Source: Bacteroidales bacterium (GTDB lineage Bacteria; Bacteroidota; Bacteroidia; Bacteroidales; UBA932). Taken from it: DNA of 17,875 nt. Under the pieces are notes generated by a model. That model saw nothing but the letters and a program-made list of their open reading frames with translations. It was not told the origin of the DNA and ran no database searches. The stretch is taken from the NCBI GenBank assembly GCA_017429885.1, contig JAFROA010000303.1:1-17875 (forward strand), written 5' to 3'. Both the position numbers and the translations under genes were made by a program. Positions 14,118 through 17,875 of this stretch are shown piece after piece; within the stretch, counting starts at the first letter, position 1, and each line of letters opens with the position of its first letter.

Positions 14118-16457
14118 TTCATTCTTCAACGATTCCACCGGATTGGCATTGGCCGCCCGCCAGCTCTGGAGCGTGATGACGGCCAGGGTGATGGCAGCCA
14201 CGGCAAGCAGGGCCACGATGAATATCCACACCGGCACGGTCGCCTGGTAGGCGAAACCCTTACGCCATGCGGTCATCAACCAGTAGGCTGCAGGAGCGGC
14301 GATGGAAAAGCTCAAGCCTGCCATGATCAGATATTTCTTGTTAATCATATTCAGGATGCTACCCACAGTCGCGCCGTTCACCCGGCGTACGGCGATCTCC
14401 TTCCTCAGGAACTGTGTCTCAAAGAACACCAGGCCGATGACACCGATGATGGCGATGAGCAGGGCGACTAACGAAGCGATGGTGATGAGTTTTCCGAGCG
14501 ACCGCTCGCTCTGGTACATATTCTCGATCCATTCGTCCAGATGCCGAACTGACACCTGGTCAGGTTCCCTCGTGGAGTCGAAAGCACAGACCGTTTCCTT
14601 GATATAGTCAGAAACCGCCTTGAAATCGGTCCCGGGTACGGTCTTCACGTACATGGTACTGAAGTCGCGCCACCGCGTCTTTCCCCAATTGTAGAGCACC
14701 AGCGGTTCCATCGCATGCTGGAGGCTCTTGAAATTGAAGTCCTTCACGATGCCCACTATCTCCGTGTCGCCCACATGTCCTCCCGCGTGGCTGCCGACAT
14801 GATAATTCGGAAACATCTGGATGAAAGTCTCGTTCGCTATCATGCAGCCCGTCTCGCTCTGGTTGTCCGATTCCTGGAAATCCCGTCCCTCGACAATCCG
14901 CAGGTCGAAGAACCTCACAAAGTCATCAGCCACCGGGAGCACCTCCATGAATATCTGCTCCCCATCATCTCCGGTGCGCCCCCAGCCCATCTTCTGGTCG
15001 GAGACAAGCGGGCTGTCACTGAAGGTCACCGCCTGGATGGACGGGTTCCGCAGCAGTTTGTCCTTGACGGCATCATGCGCCCCGCCTGCATAATAGCCGC
15101 ACCACACCTGCAGGATGTTCTCCTGCGGAAAGCCCATGTCCTTTCGCGTCATGAACTTGGTCTGCACATTCACGTACAGGGCCATCAGGATGAAGAGGAA
15201 CGAGAGCACGAACTGAAGGCCTACCAGGACATCGCGCAGCCCCTTGCCTTTCACGCTCATGGCGTAGGAGCCCTTCAGTACCATCGCTGCCGGCTGGGCT
15301 GTGGAATATATGGCCGGAGCGATACCGGCGATCACTGCTGAGACCAGCGCGACGACCGACATAAGGGCCAGAATGCCGGTATTGTCTTTCAGCGCGACGC
15401 TGTCCGACACATAGGAGGCCCATGAAGTTCCGGCGATGACATGCATGATGAGAGCGGCAATGGCGAAAGCCACCAAAGCGATCAATCCGGCATGCAGCAG
15501 TTGGCGTCCGATTAGAGAACCCCGCCCTTCTCCCAGGACCTTCCGGGTGTTGATGTTCTTGATGCGGAAAGGAATCTCCGCGAAAGCGAAGTTGATGAAA
15601 TTGATGATGGCTATGAATATGAGCAGGATGGCTATGGCCGCCAGCGTGATGGTGATCGCCTTGTTGGCGCTGGGGACATTGGCCCTCACATCCCTTTCAA
15701 AGTGAGCGTCGTGGATCTGGGAAATCCTGAATCCGGACCGATATTGCGCCCGGGTCTCTTCCTCGGATGAAATGTATTCACCTAAAGCGGCATAAATCGC
15801 GTCCTCCGTCTCCCTCGCCATGGAAGGATCCTTAAGCTTCAAATAGGAGGTATAGGACCATTCATTGAAATTCTCCAGATCATCTTTTCCCAGTGTGGAG
15901 AGCATCCCCATGTGCACGCTGTTATTCCGGGGAGTATTCCGGAACACGCCGATGACGCGGCGGGGCGCGCCATCCGTGTTTTCCAGGATCTTCCCGACGG
16001 CGCTCTCCTCTCCGAATATCATCCGCGCGAAGGCTTCGTTGATGACGGCCGTCCGGGCCGCTTCAAACTCCCGGGCTGATCCTTCCACCCATTCGACTGG
16101 GAAAACGGAGAAGAAAGAGGAATCCACGTGGGCTACGGGGACAGTGACGGGGCTTTCCCGCTCTCCCTCCCGGTACAGGATGTCATCTCCTAAAGATTGC
16201 CAGGTGCACACGGCCTCTATATTCGGGCTGGCGCCGCGGGACCGTTCAATCATCGGCCTGCTGATGTAGGTGCTGAAAAGCCCTTTGTCCATCCAGTTGT
16301 TCTCCATCCGGAACACCTGCTCGTGTCCTTCGAAGTTCCTGTCGTAGGTGGTGTCCCAGCGGACCTGCACCATCAGGATCATCGCAGCCGCGAAAGCGAT
16401 CCCCATCCCGATGATGTTGATTCCCGTCGAAACCCCTGTCTTTCTGAATGTCTTCAT
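14115..16457 (-). CDS. MacB/FtsX-type ABC transporter permease P1
   Basis: This 780-residue permease is the first one after the adaptor gene. It has a membrane segment at about 12-31, a MacB_PCD-like domain (NEAFARMIFGEESAVGKIL at 140-158, the loop that carries insert 1 in P2), a first FtsX block (segments about 268-292, 318-341, 362-382; NINTRKVLGEGRGSLIGRQL at 301-320), a fifth segment at about 408-430, a second extracytoplasmic domain with IVGIVKDFNFKSLQHAMEPL, and a C-terminal FtsX block (RKEIAVRRVNGATVGSI, ending NPVESLKNE). It is distant from P3-P6 in sequence but shares the C-terminal NPVESLKNE with P2. It starts at the ATG at 16457; the repeat doublet upstream leaves 85 bases to the adaptor gene. 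With P2 and the ATPase it probably makes the core transporter. The substrate is unknown. Confidence 0.95.
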   Translation of the reverse strand: MKTFRKTGVSTGINIIGMGIAFAAAMILMVQVRWDTTYDRNFEGHEQVFRMENNWMDKGLFSTYISRPMIERSRGASPNIEAVCTWQSLGDDILYREGERESPVTVPVAHVDSSFFSVFPVEWVEGSAREFEAARTAVINEAFARMIFGEESAVGKILENTDGAPRRVIGVFRNTPRNNSVHMGMLSTLGKDDLENFNEWSYTSYLKLKDPSMARETEDAIYAALGEYISSEEETRAQYRSGFRISQIHDAHFERDVRANVPSANKAITITLAAIAILLIFIAIINFINFAFAEIPFRIKNINTRKVLGEGRGSLIGRQLLHAGLIALVAFAIAALIMHVIAGTSWASYVSDSVALKDNTGILALMSVVALVSAVIAGIAPAIYSTAQPAAMVLKGSYAMSVKGKGLRDVLVGLQFVLSFLFILMALYVNVQTKFMTRKDMGFPQENILQVWCGYYAGGAHDAVKDKLLRNPSIQAVTFSDSPLVSDQKMGWGRTGDDGEQIFMEVLPVADDFVRFFDLRIVEGRDFQESDNQSETGCMIANETFIQMFPNYHVGSHAGGHVGDTEIVGIVKDFNFKSLQHAMEPLVLYNWGKTRWRDFSTMYVKTVPGTDFKAVSDYIKETVCAFDSTREPDQVSVRHLDEWIENMYQSERSLGKLITIASLVALLIAIIGVIGLVFFETQFLRKEIAVRRVNGATVGSILNMINKKYLIMAGLSFSIAAPAAYWLMTAWRKGFAYQATVPVWIFIVALLAVAAITLAVITLQSWRAANANPVESLKNE

Positions 16458-16473
16458 TCTTCTTTACTTCACC

Positions 16474-16545
16474 AGATTCTTCACTTCGCTCCGCTTCGTT
16501 CAGAATGACAAAGGACTGTCATCCTGAGCGTCAGCGAAGGATCTA
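16474..16545. repeat. Repeat doublet supplying the adaptor stop codon
   Basis: The left arm is 16474-16510 (AGATTCTTCAC to CAGAATGACA) and the right arm 16517-16545 (TGTCATCCTGAGCG to GAAGGATCTA), only 6 bases apart, giving the tightest predicted hairpin of the set. The last three bases, CTA, are the TAG stop of the adaptor gene on the minus strand. Confidence 0.87.
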
Positions 16546-17799
16546 AAACACCAGAACATCACTGTCACCATAAGTGTCATACCCGGAGGTGATCACCTTC
16601 TCGCCAGGCTCAAGGCCCTCCAGAACCTCGTAATACTGAGGATTTTGGCGTCCGATGCGGATCTCCCGCTTGACTGCCTTGTTCCCGTCTTTATTGACGA
16701 CATAGATCCACTTGCCGCCGGTCTTCTGGTAGAAGGTCCCGCGGGGGATGATGACGGCCTCCTCGGGCTGGCCGAGCTGGAGGTTCAGGTAATATGTCTG
16801 GCCGGCGCGGATGTTGTCCGGCTGCTCACCGTCAAACTTGAAGTCGGCCTTGAACTTGCCTTCTCGCACCTCGGGATAAACCTTGCGGATCAATGTTGAA
16901 TATGTCTCACCCTGGCGCTCGAAAGTGGCCTCAAGCCCGGACACGACCCGGTCGATGTAATGCTCATCTATCTGTGCCTCAACCTTATAGACGCCGACAG
17001 AGTTGATCTGGCCGATCTTCGCCCCGCTGGCCACAGTCTGGCCCAGCGTGACATCCAGGAGGCCGAGCTCCCCGTCGATGGGAGCCTTCACGATCAGGTT
17101 GTCCTTCCTGCGGCGTATCATCGTCATGTTGACCAGCATGTTCTCAAGGCTCTCCTCCATCCTGTCGATCTGGGTCCCGCGGTACAGGCTGTCCTGCCGC
17201 GAGCGCTCCCTGATCAGCGCGTATTTCTTTATGGCCAGATCGTAATCCTCCTTGGCTTTGAGATAGTCCTCCTTGGCGATCAGTTTGTCGTCGTAAAGGG
17301 CCTTCTGCTGCTCGTACGCCCGCTTGAGGCGCTCAACCTGGGTCCCGTATTCCGACTCGTTCTGACGGACGTCCAGCTTTTGCTGCTCCATCTGGATCTG
17401 GGTGTTGCGCAGGATGTTCTCCTTCTCGGCGAGCTCGGCCTCAGAGTTGAGGATCTGCAGGTCGAGGTTGTCGTTCGAAAGAATCAGGATAGGATCCCCG
17501 GCCTTGACGGTCGAGCCTTCCTCGATCAGGATGGATTGCACCATTCCGCCCTCCTGGGGGGAGAGTTGGATGGTCGTCATTGGCAACACCCTTCCGCTTA
17601 TCCTGATGTAGTCGTTGAACTCGCCTCTGGTGGCGGTGCTGACAGTCAAAGTGTCCTTGTCGACACGCAGGGTCTTGGCGTTCGGCCTGGCTATCAGGTA
17701 GATGATGAATATCACCAAAAGGGCGCCGAGCCACCACGGCACGGCTTTCTTTGTGAAAGCCACTCTCCAGCCTGTTTTCTTTTCGATAATCTTGTCCAT
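16543..17799 (-). CDS. HlyD/MacA-family periplasmic adaptor (membrane fusion protein)
   Basis: This 418-residue adaptor would link the inner-membrane ABC complex to an outer-membrane exit duct. A positively charged N-terminus (KKTGWRVAFTKK) precedes one membrane segment (about 22-37), so it is anchored rather than secreted. Next come the first half of the lipoyl-like barrel-sandwich domain (GGMVQSILIEEGSTVKAGDP, 84-103), a long two-stranded coiled coil (about 112-235, turning near the DDKLIAKEDY stretch at 170-179), the second lipoyl half (KAPIDGELGLLDVTLGQTV, 238-256), then beta-barrel and membrane-proximal regions ending in GEKVITSGYDTYGDSDVLVF. It starts at the ATG at 17799 and is first in the visible operon. 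Any TolC-like outer-membrane partner would have to lie outside the window. Its stop is provided by the repeat doublet. Confidence 0.94.
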   Translation of the reverse strand: MDKIIEKKTGWRVAFTKKAVPWWLGALLVIFIIYLIARPNAKTLRVDKDTLTVSTATRGEFNDYIRISGRVLPMTTIQLSPQEGGMVQSILIEEGSTVKAGDPILILSNDNLDLQILNSEAELAEKENILRNTQIQMEQQKLDVRQNESEYGTQVERLKRAYEQQKALYDDKLIAKEDYLKAKEDYDLAIKKYALIRERSRQDSLYRGTQIDRMEESLENMLVNMTMIRRRKDNLIVKAPIDGELGLLDVTLGQTVASGAKIGQINSVGVYKVEAQIDEHYIDRVVSGLEATFERQGETYSTLIRKVYPEVREGKFKADFKFDGEQPDNIRAGQTYYLNLQLGQPEEAVIIPRGTFYQKTGGKWIYVVNKDGNKAVKREIRIGRQNPQYYEVLEGLEPGEKVITSGYDTYGDSDVLVF

Positions 17800-17875
17800 A
17801 ATCTGATTCTTCAGTCGAGGTCTTTCGCTTCGCTCAAGATGACATTCTCTTCGCTCAAGATGACATTCTCTTCGC
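17800..17875. repeat. Repeat-derived leader with 21-bp tandem units, continuing past the window
   Basis: Left-type repeat sequence (GATTCTTCAGTCG near 17807, then CTTCGCTCAAGATGACA) is followed by a 21-base unit, starting CTTCGCTCAAG and ending ACATTCT, present at 17828-17848 and 17849-17869, with a third copy begun at 17870. It forms the upstream leader of the adaptor gene. I see no clear promoter in it. Confidence 0.8.

Overview
The window looks chromosomal and bacterial, most likely from a member of the Bacteroidota (Bacteroidales-like). The grounds are several paralogous ~770-840-residue MacB/FtsX-type permeases with two FtsX domains each, ORF6N-domain genes, a Bacteroidota-style -7 box (TAACTTTG), few clear Shine-Dalgarno sequences, and many short interspersed repeats ending in TGTCAT and TAGATYCTTCG. 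I cannot name a genus.

Almost all coding is on the minus strand. Reading in the direction of transcription (right to left), there is a HlyD/MacA-like adaptor (16543-17799), permease P1 (14115-16457), a MacB/LolD-type ATPase (13354-14034), permease P2 (10645-13173), and then four closely related permeases: P3 (7919-10231), P4 (5424-7796), P5 (2970-5282) and P6 (1-2076, cut by the window edge). Together they resemble a tripartite MacAB-like export or mechanotransmission system, with one ATPase serving an array of alternative permeases. The substrate is unknown. P3-P6 share the same N-terminus (MRSYLKFLSRNKLYT), and P3-P5 share the C-terminal end (TNPATELKKE; P6's end lies outside the window), so they arose by tandem duplication.

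Two plus-strand islands interrupt the array, each starting just upstream of a permease start codon. At 2129-2443 an ORF6N-domain gene is cut off where a repeat begins, and a small GIY-YIG nuclease gene follows (2491-2772). At 10275-10638 there is a second ORF6N copy with an internal deletion and a frameshift.

The most unusual content is the repeat family: about 19 arms of ~28-52 bp, mostly arranged as head-to-head inverted doublets. In all six complete genes that have a repeat at their 3' end, the repeat itself supplies the TAG stop codon. Two doublets lie in frame inside permease P2, where they add about 38 and 30 residues to predicted extracytoplasmic loops. The GIY-YIG gene is enclosed by two arms in the opposite (outward) orientation, giving a 384-bp unit that looks like a minimal mobile cassette, and its left edge truncates the ORF6N gene. 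This possible GIY-YIG/repeat partnership is the best candidate here for an undescribed system. It is an inference from arrangement only.
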